64,000 nucleotides of DNA from Artemisia argyi (taxonomy: Eukaryota; Streptophyta; Magnoliopsida; Asterales; Asteraceae). The notes beneath the pieces were generated by a model. It was not told the origin of the DNA. It saw only the letters and a program-made list of their open reading frames with translations, and searched no databases. The stretch lies in assembly GCA_030686995.1 (NCBI GenBank), contig CM060702.1, positions 63,151,340 to 63,215,339 on the forward strand, given 5' to 3'. This document shows positions 44,522 to 62,232 of the stretch, piece by piece (the first letter of the stretch is position 1; every line of letters begins with the position of its first letter). The position numbers were made by a program, and so were the translations under genes.

Positions 44522-47500
44522 TGTAAAACCCGAAAATTTTGAGCAAGTTAAATACCCAAAATACCCTTCAATCTAAAACTAATGAAAAACGAATAATAAG
44601 TTTAACCTAAGTTCTAATATGACTATGAAGTAAATTAAACTATGTTACATATATATTTAATTATCACACTTAAATCTAAACTAAACTACATATTACAATT
44701 CTATGGACATTTGCCTAAGCTAACTTTATTAAGTAAAGAAAAAATGTTCCTAAATTACCTAAGGAAACATTACACGACTTTATATTAAGTCCTCCATAGG
44801 AACAAAATTATTTAAGTTTTTGTGTACACATTAAAGTTATAAACGGTTAATATTTTGATGAGATTTACTCCTAATTTACTTCCAAAACTTTCGGCACTTT
44901 CCCATTTGAATTTACTCCATTCGTTTAACTGATGACAACCATATACACCTCTTCTTGTTTAACTTTTGAACCAAAGCCTTGTGACACATTTTATTTTCAA
45001 CGAAGATATTGAAGACCAGATTTTATGCGAATTTCAAACCCAAGCCCATATTTCAACCCCATGATACTCGGTCAATATACAACCTCCTCCCTCTATCCCT
45101 TTTCATATTACGTTTTTTTTTCTTTCTGTCCCTCTCCCATTCGTACAACACATAACAACAAAACTCTAAAAAACCTAAAACTACAAACACAAAAATACAA
45201 CATGCTGCTGGAACTTTTCTTCCATTTTCTGTCGATCGAAGGAGGGCAAAAAGAAGGTTCATTCGTGGTCTTTATTGAACTCGTGATCGTGGGTTTGGTG
45301 TTGTTCGACAAAAGGTGGGGACGTGGGTTTATATTTTCCGTCCGAGGGGTGATAATAGTTTGGGTCACGACTGGTGTAAAACTTGGTATTCGATCGTGTG
45401 TTGTGTTGTTTCTTCTTGTTTACACGCTACAAGGGTAACATGTCTTCGACCTTGTTCAATTCCTCTTGAATACTTTCTTTTCCAGTCTTGATATATGCTT
45501 CCTAATCGACTATATAAATCGTATATTTAATCCTTATATAAAATCATGGATACCGATACATATAATAACGAGATCATGACCTGTTAATGCACAACTCGTA
45601 ACATGTTTTGAAACTAATCTTTTTCGAGCTAATATGGAAGAGAATGCTTACAGGAAATCATAAACAAGCCTACATGAAATCGTAACTATGCTCAAATAAA
45701 ATAACGATTATAAGACACTAAAAGATCGACTATTATGTTTATATTTTGAATCGGTTTTGTACGTATGGTGTGATCTAAATATTACACGACCTAAAGACCT
45801 GTTGAGAACTAATTTAAAAGAGCTGAAATGAAAAGAGGGCATGCATGTTTTATTCTACGTAAATATAAGTCTCGGATGAAAGGAATGAGAATTGATTTTG
45901 GCTCATTAACATGTGTGTGATATGTAACGTATGGGCTGAAAAAGGTGTCAGTCATGTGGGTTTTAATCTTTTTGATATGGCTAGAGAACTGGTACCAATT
46001 TAATCAAAATGGAGAAATAATAATAATAATAATAAATAATAATAATAATAATAATAACATGCGTGTTTGTGTCATACTGGTTGAGGTCGGATAAGAGCAA
46101 ACAAGTTGTGTCGGCTTGTATTGCGTGTGGGTTAATGAGCAAAGTGAAACGCGCTATGTACCTGGGGTGTGTGTCAGGTTATAAACGAGTCTTACATGAT
46201 TTTATAATAAAATTTTGGGTCGTCGCGGCATAAATATTAAGATTGTGGATACGTTAAAATTATATAAAAATTATAACGGCAGGGTCTAAAATTATTATCT
46301 TAATATAGATTTATTAAAATAAACTTTAAAATAATTTTATCTGACTTTTTGATATTTAATTTTGATAATTTACATTTATGACTCTAAACTTTACTAAACT
46401 GATAAAATTAACCCTAAACTATTATATTGATCTTTTTAACCTCGAATATTATTAATTGGTTCATTTTTTTTACCTTAAAATTAAATTACTATTTCGTGAA
46501 AGAATACTAAAATGAGTAACCTAATTCAATTGGACTTAAAGTAATAATTGGTTATTAATTCATATAGGATCCGTGAAGCGGGAGTGATCATCTTGTGACC
46601 TTTCTTTCCCCTGTTTACTTGCTTTGCTTAAGGTACAGATATTCTGACCTTTTCAATAAAGGTTTCTCATGACTCTCTCATTTTCTTTTGATCTGACGTT
46701 CTGTTTAGGGTTCCCTATGCCATTGCTATGAAACCCCATTTTATTTTTTGAACCTTTTCTGTGATGAACCTTTGTTATCTGAACCTTCTGATTTGGACTT
46801 TCTAATTTGACCTTCTGGTTTGGACTTTATGATATAGACCTCTGATATGTATTTCTGATCTGATTATTTTGATGACCTATGATCTGTGTCATTTATGACA
46901 TTCTGTTTGACCTATTCTAGTTTGACACCCGAGCCAAATTTGTTTCACTAGGCATGGGGGTTCCATGTCCGTGTCAGTGATGCACCTCTGACATGACTCT
47001 AGGGCAGTAGAGTGATGTTCTGCCACGTCCCTTTTCTGTTATATGATATGCGCACTTTATGATATGATTTATTATGGCTGTAGGACCTTAAATCTATCAA
47101 CTTTATCACAAATATTAAGCACTAGAAGAAGGAAAGATGGTGACTTGATTATATGTAAGTGTGGCGTTAACTTGTATAAAGAGAGACTAAGATGAAGAGA
47201 GCTTTTATTAAAAAACACACACAATACACACACAAGCACACCTTACAAATGAGAGGTAAGGTGCCTTTTATAGATCCATACATAGGCTTTTGATGGGCTT
47301 GGGCTTGGACTAGGTTACATGGTGGATAACAAGGCTTATGAAACATAGCACATAACATATTAGCTTGCCAAGTCCAAAGCCCAATGACTAAACAACTACT
47401 AAACTTAACAAAAGACACAAAGTTACAATATGAGAATAGCCATCACTTCTATATATATATATTTTTTAATGCTAACAATGGCCAATCTGATTTCTATAGG

Positions 47501-48143
47501 GGCGTATGGATGCATCCTAGATCTGTTTCTGTTGTCTGTTATCTGTATCTGGTGATTGATGTTGCGTGCGTGCATGCATGTCCTTCACAACTCTGGTAGG
47601 TCTCCCCTACATATGTTGCCTTATGTGTGATTATGACTATGACTATGATTATTTTGAAGGCATTATTATGAAGACTTTATAACTGTTTCTGGCCTCGTGG
47701 TTGATGACTAACTCTTACCTTACCTCTTACTACTATTTCATACTTACCTTTGATTACATTTCTGTTATTTCCTTTATACTTTATGCAGTATCCATTTCTG
47801 TTTCATTATTACTTCGTTTGTTATATCTGTTGACTGGGCTTTTTAAGCTCAGCCGCATTTCTTTTCCTGCGGCAGGTTTTAGTGGGAATCCGGGTTACGA
47901 GTGAAGAATACTTTTGGACTTAGAAGACTACACATCGATAGCCATTTGGATTAGAGATGACTAGAAGTGATTACATTTTCAGACTTATTATTTATTTATG
48001 TTCTCAGTTGTAACCTTGTACTTCGGATTTTACCTTTTTAACCTTTGAGATTCTTTTGTATTACTTACGTTGTATGCTTGTGTTTTGCTTTGATATGTCA
48101 CCATAATGTAATACTTCTACCCTTATCGGGTTGGAGTGTTACA
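44522..48143 (+). repeat. Array 2, LTR 1 (3622 bp including a 399-bp solo LTR)
   Basis: Includes a short AAT microsatellite (about 46016-46057), many CTGATTTGGACTT-like words at 46790-46870 and the solo LTR at 47079-47477. An ORF at 45025-45438 recurs in all three LTRs, but its composition does not look coding. Confidence 0.9.
47079..47477 (-). mobile_element. Solo LTR inserted in LTR 1
   Basis: TGTAGGACC...GCTAACA on +, flanked by ATGGC at 47074-47078 and 47478-47482. Absent from LTR 2 and LTR 3, which read straight through TTATTATGGCCAATCTG. A TATAAAAGG box on the minus strand (about 47267-47275) suggests minus orientation. Confidence 0.88.
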
Positions 48144-51100
48144 ATTATGGTATCAGAGCCCAGGCTGCGACTTGTAGTACATTAAACATTGACCTGTGAA
48201 GTTTGGACCACTAAGTTTCCACTGTAGGCGCCCATAAGATAACCTTTGATATTCGCCTTAAGATCTTCCCATAGGAGCATAAGTTTTGACCGGTGAGAAA
48301 TGGGTAGACTAGGACATCTATGTTTGTAGCACTTGCTTCCGCATTACTCTGATTCTTGCCTGTGCCTTTAAGTTAAGCCTTGTAAGGACTTATACCCTGG
48401 AAGTTAGAAAGTCTTGCAAACCATGTTTGATTTCCAAGTAAGTTGGAATACTCCGGATACTACATTGATACCTTACACCATTTGAGTTTCACTATCTGAT
48501 GTTGATCTCCATCTCCGAATTGTTTGATAAACATTTTGATACCTTTTTGATCATTCCGAAGGTTATTCAACCGTAATGTGTTAGACACATTCTGTGCATT
48601 CATTTCTATGCTGGGCATATAATGTATCATCTGATACTATTTCACTTTGCATAATCCTTTACTCTGATAATTGTTAATTACAGAATTAGGAAAAAAAAAT
48701 GTTTTCCTCCCTCTGAATGATGAACTCTGTTTGCCAATCAGTTTCCTTTGGAAGGATATCATGTTAATATTATCTTAATATGGATTCGTTAACTTAGCAG
48801 GATGATGCTAACGACTGATATCCTATACATCTCACTTTTGATGATCATTTAATGGTGTAGTACCATTGATTTATAATCCACCTATCACTTTTGTTTAAAA
48901 CAAACGAGATTCCAATACCTTGAATTGTTCTCTCATCGATTTCAACATTTTGATGTATCATGTACTGGACTCTGAGATATATAAACCATCTGTCTGGTTT
49001 GATGACTGTATTCGTTCTATGAATCTGTTTAATCTTGATATATCTGATTTTGAGGTCTCTTGATTTCGAGTTGCCTTGTGACCTTTAGTAACTTGTTTCA
49101 TTCTACTCCTAGTATGATGTTTCTGAAACACATGAATCTGTTAAGATTGATGCTGCTATGAAGGTACAAAACTCTGATCTCTTCTGATTTTTAAGTTTCT
49201 CCTAACACCTAATAGTGTCCATTCTTGAAAAGTTCTGGCATTGGAAGTATTTTGTTGTACAAAAATTTTCTGGTGTTCTCTGATGAACCTCTTGATATAC
49301 CCTCCTGCTTGGGAAGTAGAGTTAGCATTGAACTGATCTCAGTTGACGAAACCATGATGCCAGAAGTTGAGAGATTGAAGGAGCTGATGGAATATGATTT
49401 TGTTCACCCTAATGTTTCTCTTGGGATGCTCTTGTTGAGTTATGAAGAAGAAAGAGGGAAGTATGTGGCGGCGTATCTACTATCATAAACTTAACCGTAT
49501 CACTATCCGTAATCATTATCCATTACCGCATATCAATGATTGATTTGGTCTACCTTTGAAACCCCGTATCAGATGGCCTCATTTAGATTTGAAGTACTGA
49601 GGAAGCAACCACAAGAACTTCTCAAGTGGGTTACCTAACCGAGAGTGACCTCCGTGAAGTATTCTAGTTATAGTAATGTTGAAGAAGGAATGTGAGGTGG
49701 AAGGAATGAGAAGTTTCCCCTAGGGTGACTGAAGATCTGACTAACACCTATTTCGTGTGAGAGGTGAGATACTCCTGAAGTGCATTTCGTACTCGTTAAA
49801 ACCTCTATTAATGAGATCAGAGATGAACATGAAGATTATTGCTTGCACACCAAGACAACCAAACTTTAGGAGACGAACTATTCAGCACATAACCTGGAAT
49901 TGACAGTAGTGGTGTTTACATTGAAGATTAGAAGACATTCTTGCGAAGACGAAGGTAGTGTCAAACATAGAAGGATAATGTAATCGGGTTGGCAAATTTG
50001 GAGATGTGCCAAAAGACCTGCTGAAGACACGCAGTCTTGCTTCTTTATTCATTTTAGTTGTACTAAGATGAATTGATAGCAGAAGCTGATTTGCGGATGG
50101 AAGGATGCACAGTGATCATGTCGGAGATTCCGTTACTACACCACAATTTCAAGAAGAATTGCCGAAAGCTTGAGGAACCAGACGCAAGTTTAAAATTCTT
50201 TTTCACCGTATGATCAGATGGACAAGCGTAGGCAGAGTACTCCAACTTAGAAGAAATTTTGAAATTTTGTATTGGAATGGACGAATTTTGAAGCAAACAT
50301 TGTGTTTAGATGGGATGATTCTGTGAAGGATGAAGTTATTGATGACGAAATTCATTTCTGCTTAACCCAATTAAGTTTCTGTTACATGAGGATAAGACCC
50401 GCTGAATGATTTAGACTCTCTGTTAGTAATTCCATTCTGTGTTCATTATGCGTATGTTGGATGATGGTCTTGTTATGAGAATTTTGATGATTTGTGGAAG
50501 ACCTGACGCCTTTGATGACGTGTTTCATTTGATGCTTGTTAGATTACGTTACGTTATTTGTACATTATGTTCCTCTATTTTCGGATTCGTAATGATGCTT
50601 TGATTCAGACCTACCCTAGGAGGCAGAAGGACTGTTAGGTGGTTAAGATAAGTTGCTTATTTCACGACTTGAGATAAAGTATGGTCATCATGAGGGCATA
50701 TTTATATGATGCTAGTATTATGACGTCTGGCCAACGTGATAATACTTACATCATATAACGTGCACTTATTGTGATCATAGGATATTTCGAGGAATGCCTT
50801 AGAAGCCTTAGAATTTCTGATATCTGATTGAGATTATCTGCGTTTAGTGAAACTTTAGGTTCATTCTACCTATACGTTTGATCTTCCTTCATCGATATGC
50901 AAATTGATACGTTTGGATACTCGACATGCATCTGTTGACCTCTATGCTGCTGATAAAGAATCTTAGGTTCTGTTGTAGGGCTTTCTGCCGTTTGATGTCA
51001 TCCAACAATCTGTTTTCTGTCATTACGGATTCGATCTGTTACTAAGAAGGAGTACACCGATGTTTTGCTATATGAACGTTTTGCATTCGTTGAAGTTGTT

Positions 51101-51613
51101 TCATCATGATCTGCTATGGGTTAAGATATGAGATTTTGGGTTTCGAGTTAAAAGATCTTTTTGTTTATGAGAATACCTTTGAAAGATTATATCGAGGACG
51201 AGACTAGGTGAGAATCTGAAGAGTTAAACGTATTTATCATTTTCATGTTTTCTATAATTCGTTACGCTCTCATCTGATTTGTGTAATTAAATTCCACGGA
51301 CGATATATCCGTCAAATCCTACTTATTCCCTGTATCTCCTCGTAGGGGATACGATTATCATCTATTACGTTTGGTATACTATCCTTTTCAATTTGAATTC
51401 AGTATGATGTGTCTTTTTTTTTTAGGAAACCAAAACCTATTCTGATCAACAAGATAGAGTCATGAGAAATTTTTTCGGTGTGAAGATTCTTTTGGAAGAA
51501 CCTCTCCAAGCGTGAGACTAATTAATTCGTTTCTTTTGTGATTTGCTACATCTTCGTCTAACTTTGGTGACTTCAATTTCACGGACGAAATTTTCTTTTT
51601 AGAGGGGAAGAAT
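48144..51613 (+). other. Array 2, first internal region (3470 bp)
   Basis: Starts with primer site TGGTATCAGAGCC (48148-48160) and ends with polypurine tract AGAGGGGAAGAA. Gag and integrase cannot be read. Only a reverse-transcriptase relic at about 49225-49560 is recognisable. Confidence 0.8.
49225..49560 (+). pseudogene. Ty3/gypsy reverse-transcriptase N-terminal relic (copy 1)
   Basis: The frame shows FSDEPLDIPS, MMPEVERLKELMEYDFVHPN and a Tyr/Glu-rich segment, then in another frame KLNRITIRNHYPLPHIND. These follow, in order, the gypsy blocks DELPG-like, ELKEQL...GFIRPS and ELNKVT-RNRYPLPRIDDL. Catalytic motifs further on are lost. The lineage is probably chromovirus, judged by long LTRs and the primer site (inference). 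Confidence 0.6.
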
Positions 51614-54870
<3,257 letters not shown>

Positions 54871-57800
54871 ATTATGGTATTAGAGCCCAGGCTGCAACTT
54901 GTAGTACATTAAACATTGACCTGTGAAGTTTGGACCACTAAGTTTCCACTGTAGGCGCCCATAAGATAACCTTTGATATTCGCCTTAAGATCTTCCCATA
55001 AGAGCATAAGTTTTGACCGGTGAGAAATGGGTAGACTAGGACATCTATGTTTGTAGCACTTGCTTCCGCATTACTCTGATTCTTGCCTGTGCCTTTAAGT
55101 TAAGCCTTGTAAGGACTTATACCCTGGAAGTTAGAAAGTCTTGCAAACCATGTTTGATTTCCAAGTAAGTTGGAATACTCCGGATACTACATTGATACCT
55201 TGCACCATTTGAGTTTCACTATCTGATGTTGATCTCCATCTCCGAATTGCTTGATAAATATTTTGATACCTTTCTGATCGTTCCGAAGGTTATTCAACCG
55301 TAATGTGTTAGACACATTCTGTGCATTCATTTCTATGCTGGGCATATAATGTATCATTTGATGCTATTTCACTTTGCATAATCCTTTACTCTGATAATTG
55401 TTAATTACAGAAATAGAAAAAAAAATTGTTTTCCTCCCTCTGAATGATGAACTCTGTTTGCCAATCAGTTTCCTTTGGAAGGATCTCATGTTAATATTAT
55501 CTTAATATGGATTCGTTAACTTAACAGGATGATGCTAACGACTGATATCCTATACATCTCACTTTTGACGATCATTTGATGTTGTAGTACCATAGATTTA
55601 TAATCCACCTATCACTTTTGTTTAAAACAAACGAGATTCCAATACCTTGAACTGTTCTCTCATCGATTTCAACATTTTGATGTATCATGTACTGGACTCT
55701 GAGATATATAAACCATCCGTCTGGTTTGATGACTGTATTCGTTCTATGAATCTGTTTAATCTTGATATTTCTGATTTTGAGGTCTCTTGATTTCGAGTTG
55801 CCTTGTGACCTTTAGTAACTTGTTTCATTCTACTCCTAGTATGATGTTTCTGAAACACATGAATCTGTTAAGATTGATGCTGCTATGAAGGTACAAAACT
55901 CTGATCTCTTCTGATTTTCAAGTTTCTCCTAGCACCTAATAGTGTCCATTCTTGAAAATTTCTGGCATTGGAAGTATTTTGTTGTACAAAAATTTTCTGG
56001 TGTTCTCTGATGAACCTCTTGATATACCCTCCTGCTTGGGAAGTAGAGTTGGCATTGAACTGATCTCAATTGACGAAACCATGATGCCAGAAGTTGAGAG
56101 ATTGAAGGAGCTGACGGAATATGATTTTGTTCACCCTAATGTTTCTCTTGGGATGCTCTTGTTGAGTTATGAAGAAGAAAGAGGGAAGTATGTGGCGGCG
56201 TATCTACTATCATAAACTTAACCGTATCACTATCCGTAATCATTATCCATTTCCGCATATCAATGATTGATTTGGTCTACCTTTGAAACCCCGTATCAGA
56301 TGGCCTCATTTAGATTTGAAGTACTGAGGAAGCAACCACAAGAACTTCTCTAGTGGGTTACCTAACCGAGAGTGACCTCCGTGAAGTATTCTAGTTATAG
56401 TAATGTTGAAGAAGGAATGTGAGGTGGAAGGAATGAGAAGTTTCCCCTGGGGTGACTGAAGATCTGACTAACACCTATTTCTTGTGAGAGGTGAGATACT
56501 CCTGAAGTGCATTTCGTACTCATTAAAACCTCTATTAATGAGATCAGAGATGAACATGAAGATTATTGCTTGCACACCAAGACAACCAAACCTTAGGAGA
56601 CGAACTATTCAGCACATAACCTGGAATTGACAGTAGCGGTGTTTACATTGAAGATTAGAAGACATTCTTGCGAAGACGAAGGTAGTGTCAAACATAGAAG
56701 GATAATGTAATCGGGTTGGCAAATTTGGAGATGTGCCAAAAGACCTGCTGAAGACACGCAGTCTTGCTTCTCTATTCATTTTAGTTGTACTAAGATGAAT
56801 TGATAGCAGAAGCTGATTTGCGGATGGAGGGATGCACAGTGATCATGTCAGAGATTCCGTTACTACACCACAATTTCAAGAAGAATTGTCGAAGGCTTGA
56901 GGAACCAGACGCAAGTTTAAAATTCCTTTTCACCGTATGATCAGATGGACAAGCGTAGGCAGACTACTCCAACTTAGAAAAAAATTTGAAATTTTGTATT
57001 GGAATGGACGAATTTTGAAGCAAACATTGTGTTTAGATGGGATGATTCTGTGAAGGATGAAGTTATTGATGACGAAATTCATTTCTGCTTAACCCAATTA
57101 AGTTTCTGTTACATGACGATAAGACCCGCTGAATGATTTGGACTCTCTGTTAGTAATTCCATTCTGTGTTCATTATGCATATGTTGGATGATGGTCTTGT
57201 TATGAGAATTTTGATGATTTGTGGAAGACCTGACGCCTTTGATGACGTGTTTCAGTTGATGCCTGTTAGATTCCGTTACGTTATTTGTACATTATGTTCC
57301 TCTATTTTCGGATTCGTAATGATGCTTTGATTCAGACCTACCCTAGGAGGCAGAAGGACTGTTAGGTGGTTAAGATAAGTTGCTTATTTCACGACTTGAG
57401 ATAAAGTATGGTCATCATGAGGGCATATTTATATGATGCTAGTATTATGACGTCTGGCCAACGTGATAAAACTTACATCATATAACGTGCACTTATTGTG
57501 ATCATAGGATATTTCGAGGAGTGCCTTAGAAGCCTTAGAATTTCTGATATCTGATTGAGATTATCTACGTTTAGTGAAACTTTAGGTTCATTCTACCTAT
57601 ACGTTTGATCTTCCTTCATCGATATGCAAATTGATACGTTTGGATACTCGACATGCATCTGTTGACCTCTATGCTGCTGATAAAGAATCTTAGGTTCTGT
57701 TGTAGGGCTTTCTGCCGTTTGATGTCATCCAACAATCTGTTTTCTGTCATTATGGATTCGATCTGTTACTAAGAAGGAGTACACCGATGTTTTGCTATAT

Positions 57801-58340
57801 GAACGTTTCGCATTCGTTGAAGCTGTTTCATCATGATCTGCTATGGGTTAAGATATGAGATTTTGGGTTTCGAGGAAAAATATCTTTTTGTTTATGAGAA
57901 TACCTTTGAAAGATTATATCGAGGACGAGACTAGGTGAGAATCTGAAGAGTTAAACATATTTATCATCTTCATGTTTTCTATAATTCGATACGCTCTCAT
58001 CTGATTTGTGTAATTAAATTCCACGGATGATATATCCGTCAAATCCTACGTATTCCCTGTATCTCCTCCTAGGGGATACGATTATCATCTATTACGTTTG
58101 GTATACTATCTTTTTTAATTTGAATTCAGTATGATATGTCTTTTTTTTTTAGGAAACCAAAACCTATTCTGATCAACAAGATAGAGTCATGAGAAATTTT
58201 TTCGGTGTGAAGATTCTTTTGGAAGAACCTCTCCGAGCATGAGACTAATTAATTCGTTTCTTTTGTGATTAGCTACATCTTCGTCTAACTTTGGTGACTT
58301 CAATTTCGTGGACGAAATTTTCTTTTTAGAGGGGAAGAAT
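54871..58340 (+). other. Array 2, second internal region (3470 bp)
   Basis: Same length as the first internal region and nearly identical to it, with scattered substitutions. The same reverse-transcriptase relic is at 55952-56287. Confidence 0.85.
55952..56287 (+). pseudogene. Ty3/gypsy reverse-transcriptase N-terminal relic (copy 2)
   Basis: Counterpart of 49225-49560 with a few substitutions (for example KELTEYDFVHPN). The two relics share the same lesions, so decay preceded the duplication. Confidence 0.6.
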
Positions 58341-58463
58341 TGTAAAACCCAAAAATTTTGAGCAAGTTAAATACCCAAAATACCCTTCAATCTAAAACTT
58401 ATGAAAAACGAATAATAAGTTTAACCTAAGTTCTAATATGACTATGAAGTAAATTAAACTATG

Positions 58464-58545
<82 letters not shown>
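58464..58545 (+). repeat. (TA)n microsatellite
   Basis: About 40 TA units. The corresponding sites in LTR 1 and LTR 2 have only 3-5 units. Confidence 0.95.
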
Positions 58546-58551
<6 letters not shown>

Positions 58552-59854
58552 TTAATTATCACACTTAAATCTAATCTAAACTACATATTACAATTCAATG
58601 AACATTTGCCTAAGCTAACTTTATTAAGTAAAAAAAAATTGTTCCTAAATTACCTAAGGAAACATTACACGACTTTATATTAAGTCCTCCATATGAACAA
58701 AATTATTTAAGTGTTTGTGTACACATTAAAGTTATAAATGGTCAATATTTTGATGAGATTTACTCCTAATTTACTTCCAAAACATTCGGCACTTTACCAT
58801 ATGAATTTACTCCATTCGTTTAACTGATGACAACCATATACACATCTTCTTGTTTAACTTTTGAACCAAAGCCTTGTGACACATTTTATTTTCAACGAAG
58901 ATATTGAAGACCAGATTTTATGCGAATTTCAAACCCAAGCCCATATTTCAACCCCATGATACTCGGTCAATATACAACCTCCACCCTCTATCCCTTTTCA
59001 TATTACGTTTTTTTTTCTTTCTGTCCCTCTCCCATTCGTACAACACATAACAACAAAACTCTAAAAAACCTAAAACTACAAACACAAAAATACAACATGC
59101 GGCTGGAACTTTTCTTCCATTTTCTGTCAATCGAAGGAGGGCAAAAAGAAGGTTCATTCGTGGTCTTTATTGAACTCGTGATCGTGGGTTTGGTGCTTTT
59201 CGACAAAAGGTGGGGATGTGGGTTTATATTTTCCGTCCGAGGGGTGATAATAGTTTGGGTCACGACTGGTGTAAAACTTGGTATTCGATCGTGTGTTGTG
59301 TTGTTTCTTCTTGTTTACACGCTACAAGGGTAACATGTCTTCGACCTTGTTCAATTCCTCTTGAATACTTTCTTTTCCAGTCTTGATATATGCTTCCTAA
59401 TCGACTATATAAATCGTATATTTAATCCTTATATAAAATCATGGATACCGATACATATAATAACGAGATCATGACCTGTTAATGCACAACTCATAACATG
59501 TTTTGAAACTAATATTTTTCGAGCTAATATGGAAGAGAATGCTTACAGGAAATCATAAACAAGCCTACATGAAATCGTAACTATGCTCAAATAAAATAAC
59601 GATTATAAGACACTAAAAGATCGACTATTATGTTTATATTTTGAATCGGTTTTGTACGTATGGTGTGATCTAAATATTACACGACCTAAAGACCTGTTGA
59701 GAACTAATTCAAAAGAGCTGAAATGAAAAGAGGGCATGCATGTTTAATTCTACGTAAATATAAGTCTCGGATGAAAGGAATGAGAATTGATTTTGGCTCA
59801 TTAACATGTGTGTGATATGTAACGTATGGGCTGAAAAAGGTGTCAGTCATGTGG

Positions 59855-60140
59855 TTTTTTTTTTTTTTTTTTTGAACGGTTACTTTCTTTTAAGGGAATC
59901 CATATCCAATTTGAAACCCGATGGGGGGAAAACCTTCAACTTAAGCCGCCCGAAGGCACGACACTTAAATTGAAGTAAACCCTGCCTTCTCCAGATTCAA
60001 ACCCTGGTGGGTTGAAACCTTCATTGAAGGACTTTGAAATTGTACCGACAGGGCAGTGGTCCACAAGGGAGGACTTCCAGATTTGGTCACCCAAACCGGT
60101 ACTACTCTCCACTAGGCACGCTTAACTGAATAAGACATGC
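59855..60140 (-). mobile_element. tRNA-type SINE with poly-A tail, minus strand
   Basis: Flanked by CATGTGG at 59848-59854 and 60141-60147. LTR 1 and LTR 2 lack it. On the minus strand it starts GCATGTCTTATTCAG, has an internal promoter B-box-like GGTTTGAATC (plus positions about 59995-60004) and an A-box-like GCGTGCCTAGTGG upstream. It ends in about 19 A. This is the plan of a plant pol III SINE. Confidence 0.85.
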
Positions 60141-61907
60141 CATGTGGGTTTTAATCTTTTTGATATGGCTAGAGAATTGGTACCAATCTAATCAAAATGG
60201 AGAAATAATAATAATAAATAATAATAACATGCGTGTTTGTGTCATACTGGTTGAGGTCGGATAAGAGCAAACAAGTTGTGTCGGCTTGTATTGCATGTGG
60301 GTTAATGAACAAAGTGAAACGCGCTATGTACCTGGGGTGTGTGTCAGGTTATAAATGAGTCTTACATGATTTTATAATAAAATTTTGGGTCGTCGCGGCA
60401 TAAATATTAAGATTGTGGATACGTTAAAATTATATAAAAATTATAACGGCAGGATCTAAAATTATTATCTTAATATAGATTTATTAAAATAAACTTTAAA
60501 ATAATTTTATCTGACTTTTTGATATTTAATTTTGATAATTTACATTTATGACCCTAAACTTTACTAAATTGATAAAATTAACCCTAAACTATTATATTGA
60601 TCTTTTTAACCTCGAATATTATTAATTGGTTCATTTTTTTTACCTTAAAATTAAATTACTATTTCGTGAAAGAATACTAAAATGAGTAACCTAATTCAAT
60701 TGGACTTAAAGTAATAATTGGTTATTAATTCATATAGGATCCGTGAAGCGGGAGTGATCATCTTGTGACCTTTCTTTCCCCTGTTTACTTGCTTTGCCTA
60801 AGGTACAGATATTCTGACCTTTTCAGTAAAGGTTTCTCATGACTCTCTCATTTTCTTTTGATCTGCCGTTCTGTTTAGGGTTCTCTATGCCATTGCTATG
60901 AAACCCCATTTTATTTTTTGAACCTTTTCTGTGATGAACCTTTGTTATCTGAACCTTCTGATTTGGACTTTCTAATTTGACCTTCTGATTTGGACTTTAT
61001 GATATGGACCTCTGATATGTATTTCTGATCTGATTATTTTGATGACCTATGATCTGTGTCATTTATGACATTCTGTTTGACCTATTCTAGTTTGATACCG
61101 AGCCAAATTTGTTTCACTAGGCATGGGGGTTCCATGTCCGTGTCAGTGATGCACCTCTGACATGACTCTAGGGCAGTAGAGTGATGTTCTGCCACGTCCC
61201 TTTTCTGTTATATGATATGCGCGCTTTATGATATGATTTATTATGGCCAATCTGATTTCTGTGGGGCGTATGGATGCATCCTAGATCTGTTTCTGTTATC
61301 TGTTATCTGTATCTGGTGATTGATGCTGTGTGCATGCATGCATGTCCTTTACAACTCTGGTAGGTCTCCCCTACATATGCTGCCTTATGTGTGATTATGA
61401 CTATGACTATGATTATTTTGAAGGCATTATTTTGAAGGCTTTATATCTGTTTCTGGGCTCGTGGTTGATGACTAACTCTTACCTTACCTCTTACTACTAT
61501 TTCATACTTACCTTTGATTACATTTCTGTTATTTCCTTTATACTTTATTCAGTATCCATTTCTGTTTCATTATTACTTCGTTTGTTATATCTGTTCACTG
61601 GGCTTTTTAAGCTCAGCCGCATTTCTTTTCTTGCGGCAGGTTTTAGTGGGAATCCGGGTTACGAGTGAAGAATACTTTTGGACTTAGAAGACTACACATC
61701 GATAGCCATTTGGATTAGAGATGACTAGAAGTGATTACATTTTCAGACTTATTATTTATTTATGTTCTCAGTTGTAACCTTGTACTTCTGATTTTACCTT
61801 TTTAACCTTTGAGATTCTTTTGTATTACTTATGTTGTATGCTTGTGTTTTGCTTTGATAATTCACCATAATGTAATACTTCTACCCTTATCGGGTTGGGG
61901 TGTTACA

Positions 61908-62232
61908 ACTTTTGTAATGCTAAGTTGGTAAATCTGGATCCCACCAGTGAAAGAATTCACAATGCTTTCTTGCCTATTTAACCAAAATAAAGTTAAGACA
62001 TGTTTTTCACAAACCATTAAAAGCAAAAAAATCTGTTTACCTTGTAGTTAGGACATACCAAAAACCTCCTGCCAGGGTTCTTTTCACTCCAAGAAATCCG
62101 CTTACCACTCTCATCACCACATTCACACAAGACACAAACACGCTTGATCAAATTATCTTTTTCCCAACCTGCATTTCTTTGATTCCAGTACACCCAGTTT
62201 AAAGAGTTTGATGAATTAGATGAGTTTGTCAT
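61908..62232 (-). pseudogene. GRF zinc-finger gene, 5' part
   Basis: The ATG at 62232 opens a Ser/Asn-rich start, then the GRF zinc-finger region: CECG, SWSEKNPGRRF, VCPNYK (exon 1, 62041-62232). An intron (61974-62040, AAG/GTAAAC to AATAG) splits the motif. Exon 2 reads ARKHCEFFHWWDPD, supplying the final Cys and FF-W-D residues. GRF domains (named for Gly-Arg-Phe) bind single-stranded nucleic acid in other proteins. The frame meets TAG at about 61922-61920, and the gene is cut at 61908 by the tandem array. It continues at 44516-44349. Its ATG is about 210 bp inside the right terminal repeat, with a TATA-like TTTATATACTTT near 62325-62340, so the transposon end is the promoter. Confidence 0.85.

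Larger units (their letters stand above)
58341..61907 (+). repeat. Array 2, LTR 3 (3567 bp including a SINE and a long TA run)
   Basis: Same ends as the other LTRs. Differs by a (TA)n run at about 58464-58545, a SINE at 59855-60140 and a short AAT run. It ends at the ACTTT duplication. Confidence 0.9.
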
